From Planctomycetota bacterium (GTDB lineage: Bacteria > Planctomycetota > MHYJ01 > WSZJ01 > JACPWG01), in the NCBI GenBank assembly GCA_016220045.1, contig JACRIP010000287.1:1-11861 (forward strand): DNA of 11,861 bases, given 5' to 3'. Both the position numbers and the translations under genes were made by a program. The notes below the pieces were generated by a model. That model was not told the DNA's origin. It did no database searches and worked only from the letters and a program-made list of their open reading frames with translations. Below are positions 1 to 5,765 of the stretch, in pieces; the stretch's first letter is position 1, and the number at the start of each line of letters is the position of its first letter.

Positions 1-207
1 AGGGGGCGGGGGAGCGGGTGGGGCAGCATCATGCCGGGTCTCCAAGGCATGCGTCGGAAGGACCGCGGGCAGTATAAGGCGGGGCGGAGGGGGGTGTCAA
101 TGAGGAGGGGGGCGCGGGGGCGGGGGGGGGCGGGGGGCAGGCGGCATGTCCGCTGCCGGGTCTCGACCGTACCGGCCGCACGCATCGAGAAGACGGCGCA
201 CGTCGTA

Positions 208-279
208 CTCGTATCTCGTACTCGTACTCGTACTCGAATACCCTGGGCGTTCGAGTACGAGTACGAGTACGAGTACGAG
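208..279. repeat. Long hairpin built from CTCGTA/TACGAG hexamers
   Basis: The left arm (208-238) is a run of CTCGTA hexamers ending in CTCGAA, and the right arm (250-279) is its reverse complement made of TACGAG units. The arms pair over about 30 bp, with a single bulged T at 214 and an 11-nt loop at 239-249. It is both a short tandem repeat and a perfect-stem hairpin. It lies in non-coding DNA about 290 bp before the next gene. I infer a mobile intergenic palindrome rather than a terminator, because there is no T-run and no gene immediately upstream. Confidence 0.9.
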
Positions 280-561
280 AAACACCGGGGCGGAGATCGG
301 GGGGGCAGGCGCGCGTGTCCCGAACCGCAACGGAGTCGAAACGGGGAGAATCGTTACGCAAGAACAGAACCCAGAGTTCTATGACGCTATGATAAACTCT
401 GCAGAGATGCGAGGGGGCGCTATGTGGGGTGGCCACATGGGAGACGAGGCGATTCCGCCCGGGGGGACCTCGTCGGCCAATTGACGCGCGACTTGTAACA
501 AACGACGGCCGCTCGGACCGGACGTCATCCAAGGACACCGTTGCTCGGGTAGCGAAGTGTC

Positions 562-567
562 GGGAGG
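562..567 (+). promoter_or_regulatory. Ribosome binding site that decides the start at 573
   Basis: GGGAGG followed by 5 nt and ATG. It is the only good Shine-Dalgarno match near any in-frame start of this gene and supports the shorter protein. Confidence 0.6.
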
Positions 568-572
568 CAGTA

Positions 573-959
573 ATGGAGACGCACGATTTTCGGTACCTCC
601 GCATGGGCGAGTGGGCAATCTTCGCCTTGGATCCCTCCGGGCACTGCTCCTCCGAGTGCTATAGGGTCGCAGGTACCGCAGCGAGGTTGATCGAGAAATC
701 GGGCCGGGGTCTCCAGAAGGTGTTGATTTGCCTTCAGAGGATCGACGGCGAGTCCTGGTTTTACGGTCGCTTGATCGCGCGATGTTGGGAACATGGCAAG
801 AAGGTTGTGATCGTCTGTGATGACGATTCGACACTTGGGTTCTTCCGTCTCCTCAACGTTGCGGCCGGGGCGACGATTCTACGGTCTGAGGAAGTGGGAG
901 ACTGTGAGTTGCCGCAATACTGCGCGGAGGACTTGACCCCACTCAAGTACGAGCTGTAG
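573..959 (+). CDS. Small STAS-like domain protein (probable anti-sigma-factor-antagonist fold)
   Basis: Predicted 128-residue soluble protein. The pattern resembles a STAS domain: an N-terminal strand (about 5-17), a helix-containing stretch, a strand with KVLICL (about 47-52), a Gly-Glu-Ser turn near 56-58 where SpoIIAA-type proteins carry their phosphorylated Ser, the helix of about 61-69, then the hydrophobic strand KVVIV (about 73-77) and a final FRLLNVAAGA helix. STAS proteins usually act as partner-switch antagonists of anti-sigma factors; no kinase, phosphatase or sigma gene is in view. Start: the ATG at 573 is chosen over the in-frame ATG at 429 because GGGAGG (562-567) sits 5 nt before it and the extra 48 codons show no recognisable fold. 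GC looks lower than in the core genes to the right, suggesting acquisition. A defective IS begins 17 nt after the stop codon. The fold call is from pattern only. Confidence 0.6.
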   Translation: METHDFRYLRMGEWAIFALDPSGHCSSECYRVAGTAARLIEKSGRGLQKVLICLQRIDGESWFYGRLIARCWEHGKKVVIVCDDDSTLGFFRLLNVAAGATILRSEEVGDCELPQYCAEDLTPLKYEL

Positions 960-976
960 CGGTGTAGTGTAATGCA

Positions 977-1725
977 GTGTAGCGGCCAAGAAGTCCGGCG
1001 GGGGTCTGGGCGGCCTCGAATGGGGGTCGGGATGGCCGCCGGAGGGGGTGAAAACGATGACTCGGGCAGGCACCGGAGGGTCGGAAAGGGAGGGACAGGG
1101 TGGCGGATAGTGCGCTGGACGGCGGAGCGCGACACGCGAATCCCCAGCTTCGCGAGCACCTGCGCGATGCGCCGCGTGCCCCAACGCGGATTCTCCAGCC
1201 GCAAGATGTGGATCAGGTGCTCGATCACGAGCGGAAGCGGCGGCCGTCCCTTGGCCGGCACCTCGCCACGCGGCGGCGACTTCGGCAGCCGTCGCAACCA
1301 CCCCCGGAGCGTCGCGAGGCCGACCACGAAGCGGCGCGCGAGCTCCTTCATGCAGATGCCGTATCGCATTCCGTGCCACAGGATGGCGACCTGCGCCCCA
1401 GTCGAGTATCGAGGCCGCGTCGCCGGCTTCATCCCCTCCAGCCGCCCGCGCAACAACCGGACCTCCGCGTCCCGGCACTCCAGCTCCGTGCGCAGTCGTC
1501 GGTTTTCGGCGGCCAGCCCGCGCGCCTTCCCCTCCCGGCCCGCTTGAGCGGTCGCGAGCAGCTTTCCGATCGTCAAGACTGCGTTGAGCCAGCCGAGGCT
1601 CGCGGGAGGATTCCCAGTCATCGAGTCTCCCTCCGTCGGTGGATTCCAGTGCCCGCAGTGTATTCGGGCTTCGCGTCCGCCGCAACCGGTGCACGTGCGC
1701 TGGTCGGCCACGTGCGAATCCGAGG
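977..1725 (-). mobile_element. Internally deleted insertion sequence (copy E1)
   Basis: This segment aligns with the full-length element at 3575-5105 in two blocks. Block 977-1082 matches 3575-3680 at a constant offset of 2598. Block about 1110-1725 matches about 4486-5101 at a constant offset of 3376. Both blocks align without net indels, so E1 lacks a net 778 bp, with a junction between about 1083 and 1110. The deletion removes the integrase catalytic core but keeps both outer ends of the element and the N-terminal half of the transposase gene. The left boundary (GTGTAGCGGCC) is sharp in both copies. The right boundary fades out around 1725. I could not find clear terminal inverted repeats or a target duplication. 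Confidence 0.75.
1100..1621 (-). pseudogene. Truncated transposase: N-terminal coiled-coil/HTH half only
   Basis: The minus-strand frame from the ATG at 1621 (preceded by GGAGGGAG, as in the intact copy) encodes about 170 residues nearly identical to the start of the transposase at 3786-4997. I count about 20 differences over the roughly 198 residues shared when the upstream GTG extension is included. It keeps the leucine-rich heptad segment (AENRRLR...), the helix-turn-helix (about 70-113, including ELARRFVVG and LRGWLRRLP) and a second helical block ending RVSRSAVQR. It then crosses the deletion junction. All three catalytic acidic residues are missing. The frame stays open beyond the junction to 761, antisense through the end of the STAS-like gene, giving a possible 286-residue product with a nonsense tail. 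It cannot be a working transposase; it might still bind the element's ends. Confidence 0.75.
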
Positions 1726-1752
1726 TCGCCGACGGTCGCGAGTCCGAGTGGT

Positions 1753-1802
1753 GGCGGCCCTGCCGCCGGAAGGGTGGGGGAGGTGTGGCCTACGCCAGCT
1801 TT
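1753..1802 (-). mobile_element. Scrap of the same transposase family's 3' end
   Basis: About 48 bases here align without gaps to 3751-3798, the region covering the last codons, stop codon and downstream sequence of the intact transposase; I count 42 of 48 identical. On the minus strand the terminal Lys-x-Ala-stop is preserved (AAG CTG GCG TAG versus AAG GTG GCG TAG). Similarity stops on both sides. It is part of the segment missing from E1, but on the wrong side of it, so it is either a third decayed copy or the product of a rearrangement. Confidence 0.55.
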
Positions 1803-2022
1803 GATCCCTCTGCCGGCCGCGGCCCTGCGTGCCGGGAATCCCCCCCCACGTCGCGGTCCAGCCGCGCGCGACTGCCCGTGATCCCGCCCGCTACCGACAG
1901 CACCGCCGCCGCCACACAACTCCCCGCTTCCCTGACTCCTGCGCCCGCCGCCGCCCCGCTCCCACCCGGCGATCCCGCGAACGTACGCGACGGCGCTGCG
2001 CCCGCCCCCGCACCCGGTGCGC
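1803..2022. other. Very GC-rich spacer downstream of the Uma2 gene
   Basis: The plus strand is C-rich with many CCCGCC-type runs. No frame looks like a real protein and I see no hairpin followed by a T-run that would mark a terminator for the convergently placed Uma2 gene. The minus strand is correspondingly G-rich. Confidence 0.5.
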
Positions 2023-2640
2023 CTACCCGCGCACCGCCGCTTCGACCAGCCGGAGCTCAACGCCCAGCAGCGGACTCGCGAAGTAGCCATCGGGCGTTTG
2101 CCGTAGCGGAGCGAAGACGCCGTCCGCGAGCACGAAGCCCGCCGCCCCGGTCCCGTCCGGCCAGGTGTAGTAGTACTCGCGCACGCCGCTCATCTGGTAG
2201 GCGAGGAACCTCGCGCCGTGCGGCGCCATGTCGCGCTCGAAAGTCCGCTTCCCCGGGATCTCCACCACCAGCTCGGGGACCCGCCCGACGGACTCCGTGC
2301 CCGGCAGGCAGGGCGGTTCCGCGACGGAGTGCACGGCAATGTCGGGGAACACCACGGTCGCGCCGGGCCGCGGCAGTCGATGCCGCGCGTCGATCGAGAG
2401 CGACCGGCCCCGGGCGGTGATGAAGGGGAGCAGCACGGCGAGGAGCGAACCGGTGCGGCTCGCCTTGAAGTTGCCAGGACTCATGGGGAGTACCCACCCC
2501 CCGATCAGCTCCATCGGATTGTCGTCGTCCTGGTCCCAGGTCTCGAACTCCGCGGCCCCGGTCGGATCCGGACCATTCGGCTCCAGGCGGCCGTAGACGA
2601 ACGCTTCGAGCTCCCCGCTCGCGCGGTCGATCGTCTTCAT
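2023..2640 (-). CDS. Uma2-family (DUF820) PD-(D/E)xK nuclease-like protein
   Basis: Predicted 205 residues, typical for the family. Landmarks: the MELIGGWVLPMSPG block (about 43-56), the VVFPDIAVH strand with the acidic residue Asp100, the PELVVEI strand with Glu127, and the conserved GVREYYY motif (about 152-158) followed by the C-terminal strand repeats. Uma2 proteins have a restriction-endonuclease-like fold and occur in many copies in cyanobacteria and planctomycetes, usually as orphans; their role is unproven. The position I would align with the usual Lys of the signature is Arg144 here, so activity is uncertain. Start: I use the ATG at 2640. An in-frame ATG at 2664 would add eight residues but lies inside the inverted-repeat arm at 2641-2673. 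Neither has a strong ribosome binding site. The gene has no same-strand partner. Confidence 0.82.
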   Translation of the reverse strand: MKTIDRASGELEAFVYGRLEPNGPDPTGAAEFETWDQDDDNPMELIGGWVLPMSPGNFKASRTGSLLAVLLPFITARGRSLSIDARHRLPRPGATVVFPDIAVHSVAEPPCLPGTESVGRVPELVVEIPGKRTFERDMAPHGARFLAYQMSGVREYYYTWPDGTGAAGFVLADGVFAPLRQTPDGYFASPLLGVELRLVEAAVRG

Positions 2641-2847
2641 GGATTCCGGGGGCACGAAACGCATCTGTATTCGTGCTGGAAGCGAGAGGCTCGCTTGCCC
2701 GGGAGAGTGACGAGCACATTGCGTTTGACCTCGACCTGTCTCAACACTACTATGGCCAGCATAGCACGAATTGGACGCGCCGTAGCCTCCATGACAGTAC
2801 AGGCAGCAGTCCAGCGAATACAGATGCGTTTCGTGTCCCCGGAATTC
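2641..2847. repeat. 207-bp element with 33-bp inverted ends
   Basis: Positions 2641-2673 and 2815-2847 are inverted copies, 31 of 33 bases identical. The interior (2674-2814) is AT-richer than the surroundings and holds no credible gene. Each arm contains the same ATG-CGT-TTC-GTG word reading outward, toward the Uma2 gene on the left and toward the gene stub on the right. The structure fits a MITE-like element or an inverted duplication. No transposase with matching ends is visible in the window. Confidence 0.8.
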
Positions 2848-2848
2848 G

Positions 2849-2947
2849 CCAGCGGACTTCGAGAAGTTCCTCCAAGATCTCAATCGTACTGAGGCGGACC
2901 TCGCATCCAGGTTTCCAGGTGGACTCGGGCCCGAGGGGACGAGGTAG
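2849..2947 (+). pseudogene. 3' stub of a lost gene, possibly the cognate toxin of the next gene
   Basis: Starting directly after the inverted-repeat arm, the plus strand encodes about 32 residues with normal protein character (ADFEKFLQDLNRTEADLASR, then a Phe-Pro-Gly-Gly stretch) up to a TAG at 2945. The downstream gene begins 4 nt later. The short gap and the embedded GAGG ribosome binding site suggest the two were once translated in tandem. There is no start codon or upstream coding sequence left: the rest has been replaced by the inverted-repeat element. I do not recognise the fragment. Given the immunity-like gene that follows, a cognate effector is the natural guess. The frame is formally open from 2795, but that part is repeat DNA. 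Confidence 0.45.
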
Positions 2948-2951
2948 CGGA

Positions 2952-3574
2952 ATGGATTTCTTCATTCTACGCGGGGCGGGCATCGACGAAGCGGTTCACG
3001 GATTCGAATACGAGCCCTTCGGCCGCATCCGGGTCGGTGAGGCGGAGCAGTGCCCAGTATGCTCGCGCCCGACAGGCCCACTTGAGTGGCTGCCCCCTCG
3101 CCGAGTTGTACTGATGACTGCGCCGGGCGGGTTCGGGGATCTAGCGTATGGCACCGACCTGCTCGTTTCGCTGCGATTCGTCAAGGCATTCCGGGCACGC
3201 CATTTGATAGGGTATTCTAGATTCAGGCAAGTGGAGGTTGTTCAAGTCAGAGGAAAGGGCGGGGATGTCGCCCAGGCTCCCAAATTTCTGACGGCGCGCC
3301 CCAAGTATGGGCCGCCTACGGTCGATGAAGAACACTCCGTGATAAGCCGGTCCGGCGGCGTCATTTGCGCCTACTGTAGGCGCTCCAAGGAAATTCTTGC
3401 GGTAAGAAGCCTAGTTATCGCCCAGGACAGCTGGAACGGAGAGGATGTGTTCGTTCCCCGTGGTCTACCAGGCACGGTAGTCGTTTCCTCGCGTTTTGTG
3501 GAGATGTGTAGGGATTTCGGCTTTGCTAACTTTGTATTCACGCGGATCTGCGAATACCGTTATGAGCGCGCGGT
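2952..3574 (+). CDS. Double-CXXC immunity-like protein (SitI6/TIGR02264-like), 3' end lost to an IS
   Basis: About 207 residues remain before the insertion sequence. Cys-x-x-Cys pairs lie at 34-37 (CPVC) and 139-142 (CAYC). The C-terminal pattern, an Asp-Val-Phe block (about 165-167), a Gly-Thr-Val-Val-Val strand (about 174-178), Arg-Phe-Val-Glu at 181-184 and a Phe-Gly-Phe-x-Asn-Phe-Val-Phe tail (189-196), matches my memory of the double-CXXCG proteins described from Myxococcus, which act as immunity partners of secreted lipoprotein toxins. GAGG at 2941-2944 is 7 nt from the ATG. The protein is cytoplasmic by appearance. Family members end soon after the last motif, so the IS probably removed only a few residues and the stop. 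The frame then runs open through the IS to 4343 (463 codons), antisense to the transposase; that extension is not a natural protein. GC is lower than in core genes. Family call is moderately sure; immunity role is inference. Confidence 0.65.
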
Positions 3575-3785
3575 GTGTAGCGGCCCAAAACTCCGGCGAG
3601 GGTCTGGGCGGCCTCGAATGGGGGGCGGGATGCCAGGCGGAGGGGGTGAAAACCATGACTCGGGCAGGCACCGGAGGGTCCGCGATGGGAGTTTGGGGCG
3701 ACGGATACGGCGTTTTCCCGGTCTCCGGAGACCGCGGGGCGGAGCGGCAGCGGCCCTACCGCCGGGAGGGTGGGGGATGCGCGAT

Positions 3786-4997
3786 CTACGCCACCTTGCG
3801 CAAGCGGTAGACCGGCAGCCCCGGGTCGCCTTCGAAGAACGACCTGACCAAGCTCCAGCCTTCGGTGCCCGCCAGTTCCGCTGCCGACCGGTATCGCCGC
3901 GCTCTCCCGTGGGACATCTCGGCAGGCGTCAGCCCCTCGATGCCCTGGTGAACTCTCTCCAGGCGATACCAGGAGGCCCAGCGACGGACGTAGCGGCGCA
4001 ACTCCCCCGGCGGCAGGAAGCCGCTCCACAGCGGAAGCGCTTCGTACTTCAGCGTGCGCCAGAGACGCTCGATCAGCGCGACCGACGAATGCTCGCCCAC
4101 CGCACCGAAACGACGCCGGATCTTGCGCCGCCGCGCCAGCCGCTTGAACCGCTTGGCCGTGAACTGCGCTCCCTGGTCCGTAATCAGGTGCCGGGGAGCG
4201 CGGCCCGCCACGGTGATGGCCGCATCCAGGAGCTTGCACATCCACGCCGCCGTCGGCTCCCGCGCGCACAGGTCGATGGCGACGATCGCACGCGTGTAGG
4301 CATCCAACACCGCCGCGATGTGCACGGTCACGAGACCGAATAGCAGATTGACCCGCGTGATGTCCATCAGCCACACGTGGTCCGGTCGCCGCGCCTTCAC
4401 GCCGGCGCGCTTGCGCCTGCGGCGTGCGCCATTCGTGCCGTCCACCTTGGTCCCGGGCGGTCGCTTGGGCGGCCGACGTCGTACCGCGCGCTGAACAGCC
4501 GAGCGCGACACCCGAATCCCCAGTTTCGCGAGCACCTGCGCGATGCGCCGCGTGCCCCAACACGGATTCTCGAACCGCAGGATGTGGATCAGGTGTTCGA
4601 TCACCAGCGGAAGCAGCGGCCGTCCCTTGGCCGGCGCCTCGCCGCGTGGCGGCGACTTCGGCAGCCGTCGCAACCATCCCCGGAGCGTGGCGAAGCCGAC
4701 CACAAAGCGGCGCGCGAGCTCCTTCAGGCAGATCCCGTATCGCGCCCCGTGCCACAGGATGGCGGCCTGCGCTGCGGGTGTGTATCGCGGCCGCGTCGCC
4801 GGCTTCATCCCCTCCAACCGCTCGCGCAGCAAACGGACCTCCGCATCCCGGCACTCCAGGTCCGTGCGGAGTCGTCGGTTTTCGGCGGCCAGCCCGCGCG
4901 CCTTCCCTTCCCGGCCCGCTTGAGCGGTCGCCAGCAGCTCTCCGATCGTCAAGACCGCGTTGAGCCAACCGAGGCACGCGGGCGGATTTCCAGTCAT
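3786..4997 (-). CDS. IS3/IS481-type transposase (integrase catalytic core)
   Basis: Predicted 403 residues. Order of parts: N-terminal helical segment with a leucine-rich heptad pattern (about 36-64), helix-turn-helix (about 70-113), second helical DNA-binding block with WGTRRIAQVLAKLG (about 147-160), a basic linker, then the rve/RNase H-like core. The catalytic triad is Asp212 (MDIT), Asp274 (ITDQGAQF) and Glu310 (LIERLWRTLK), with 35 residues between the last two (DD35E). It is followed by the WYRLERVHQGI...TPAE tail typical of integrase-like transposases. It would cut and join the element's DNA ends. Start: the ATG at 4997 has GGAGGGAG five bases upstream; a GTG at 5087 would add 30 residues with a CxxC...C pattern but has no clear ribosome binding site. 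The catalytic set is complete, so the copy could be active. No programmed frameshift is needed, unlike classical IS3. Confidence 0.85.
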   Translation of the reverse strand: MTGNPPACLGWLNAVLTIGELLATAQAGREGKARGLAAENRRLRTDLECRDAEVRLLRERLEGMKPATRPRYTPAAQAAILWHGARYGICLKELARRFVVGFATLRGWLRRLPKSPPRGEAPAKGRPLLPLVIEHLIHILRFENPCWGTRRIAQVLAKLGIRVSRSAVQRAVRRRPPKRPPGTKVDGTNGARRRRKRAGVKARRPDHVWLMDITRVNLLFGLVTVHIAAVLDAYTRAIVAIDLCAREPTAAWMCKLLDAAITVAGRAPRHLITDQGAQFTAKRFKRLARRRKIRRRFGAVGEHSSVALIERLWRTLKYEALPLWSGFLPPGELRRYVRRWASWYRLERVHQGIEGLTPAEMSHGRARRYRSAAELAGTEGWSLVRSFFEGDPGLPVYRLRKVA

Positions 4998-5002
4998 CGA
5001 GT

Positions 5003-5010
5003 CTCCCTCC
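5003..5010 (-). promoter_or_regulatory. Ribosome binding site of the transposase
   Basis: GGAGGGAG on the minus strand, 5 nt before the ATG at 4997. It is conserved in the truncated copy before the ATG at 1621, which supports these starts over the upstream GTG codons. Confidence 0.65.
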
Positions 5011-5151
5011 GTCGGTGGATTCCAGGGCCGGCAGCGTATCCGGGCGTCGCGGCGGCCGCACCCGGTGCACGTGCGCTGGTCGGCCACGCGCGAATTCGAT
5101 CTCGCGGGCTATCGCCTGCTGCGCGCCGAGAAGCGGCCCACGGGGAAGCAT

Positions 5152-5308
5152 GTAGTACCGGGCTTCAGCCCGGGTCTCCGGCCGGGCTTTAGCCCGGCTG
5201 CCAACGGGCTGCGAATCCCGCCCGGACGGTCCCCCCTTGCCGGGTGCCAGCTCGTGGGACGCCGGGCGGAAGCCCGGCGAACTAACCCGGGCTAAAGCCC
5301 GGTACTAC
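5152..5308. repeat. REP-like element with four hairpins and 24-bp inverted ends
   Basis: The ends 5152-5175 and 5285-5308 (GTAGTACCGGGCTT...) are inverted copies with one mismatch. Each end is itself a palindrome: 5158-5173 (CCGGGC-TTCA-GCCCGG) and 5287-5302 (CCGGGC-TAAA-GCCCGG). Two more hairpins with 7-bp stems and 4-nt loops lie inside, at 5181-5198 and 5261-5278. GCCGGGC-loop-GCCCGGC intergenic palindromes are common in planctomycete- and acidobacteria-like genomes and resemble REP/BIME elements moved by RAYT transposases. No RAYT gene is in the window. Confidence 0.85.
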
Positions 5309-5697
5309 AAACACCGGCCGCGGACCGCTCGCCGGCAGCGCGGCCCGATGGAGGGAACCCGCACAGTAGAAGTAGAATGTAGATAGCGGACTGTAGACTA
5401 CGGGATGCCGAATGCCGATTGCCGGATGCCGCTTCCTCAAGTGACCCCTGGGAGCGCGGGCGTCCTCGCCCGCGCCGCCGGGTCTCTGTGATTGCGTTTC
5501 TTGGAGGGTTGGGGCGCTGGAGCTGCGGAGAGGCTGGTCCCGCAAAACTGGGACGCTCTTGGGATGGCACGGCCGGTCGCGGGCGGAGGCAATGGACTCT
5601 CCGGCGCCGTCCGGGAGGCGCCCGCCCCCGGGCGCGGCACGGCCTCCTCCGGGGGATGCCGCATGCGGACTCCCGGCGCGCCCCCTCCACCCGGAGC
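5309..5697. other. Gene-free mosaic of short repeats and hairpins
   Basis: No credible gene. From left to right: an AT-richer stretch of TAGA/GTAGA words (about 5365-5401), a heptamer tandem repeat at 5404-5431, a perfect 9-bp-stem hairpin with a 4-nt loop at 5454-5475 (GCGCGGGCG-TCCT-CGCCCGCGC), a weaker hairpin at 5537-5554 (GTCCC...GGGAC) and a G/C hairpin at 5618-5635. The block separates the mobile-element region from the M48 operon. Confidence 0.55.
5404..5431. repeat. Four heptamers, consensus (G/A)(A/T)TGCCG
   Basis: GATGCCG, AATGCCG, ATTGCCG and GATGCCG follow one another without gaps. This is a short degenerate tandem repeat in intergenic DNA. Confidence 0.8.
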
Positions 5698-5727
5698 TTG
5701 CGCCCGGTGCTTCCTGTACGCTAGAAT
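5698..5727 (+). promoter_or_regulatory. Putative sigma-70-like promoter of the M48/TPR operon
   Basis: TTGCGC (5698-5703), an 18-nt spacer and TAGAAT (5722-5727), 38 bp before the start codon at 5766. The -10 hexamer is good and the -35 is partial. It resembles the stronger promoter before EF-G. Confidence 0.45.
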
Positions 5728-5765
5728 CCGGCGACCGCGAGGAGCTTCCCTGGGGAGGTGCGTAC

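Larger units (their letters stand above)
1..572. other. Left-edge region without a convincing gene
   Basis: No reading frame here shows family resemblance or a plausible ribosome binding site with credible codon use; the open frames overlap each other on both strands, as expected at very high GC. What can be seen is a series of G-runs on the plus strand between 1 and about 141 (including runs of five to nine G), which could form G-quadruplexes, and a long hexamer-based hairpin at 208-279, listed separately. From about 280 to 560 the sequence is less GC-biased and merges into the leader of the gene at 573. I see no convincing promoter pair. Confidence 0.55.
3575..5105 (-). mobile_element. Insertion sequence with DD35E integrase-type transposase (copy E2)
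   Basis: About 1.5 kb, with one transposase gene on the minus strand. The left boundary at about 3575 is set by where similarity to E1 starts (GTGTAGCGGCC) and where the double-CXXC coding sequence ends. The right boundary at about 5100-5105 is where similarity to E1 fades. About 210 bp of non-coding sequence lie between the transposase stop and the left end, unusually long for a compact IS. Terminal inverted repeats and target duplication are not obvious, so exact ends are uncertain. Confidence 0.7.

Noticed and set aside
200..280. CRISPR-like array
   Set aside because: The repeated units are 6 bp with no spacers and form one hairpin; no cas genes are present.
481..486. TTGACG as a -35 box for the gene at 573
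   Set aside because: No -10-like hexamer lies 15-19 nt downstream.
429..572. Upstream extension of the STAS-like gene from the ATG at 429
   Set aside because: The extra 48 residues lack any fold pattern, and the ATG at 573 has a far better ribosome binding site.
3575..5105. Terminal inverted repeats at the ends of the IS
   Set aside because: Comparing the left end with the reverse complement of sequence around 5085-5160 gave only short chance matches, so none are claimed.
3538..5151. A second long minus-strand frame overlapping the transposase
   Set aside because: It is the +1 shadow of the transposase: Arg/Gly/Ala-rich with no motif, while the other frame holds the full DD35E set.
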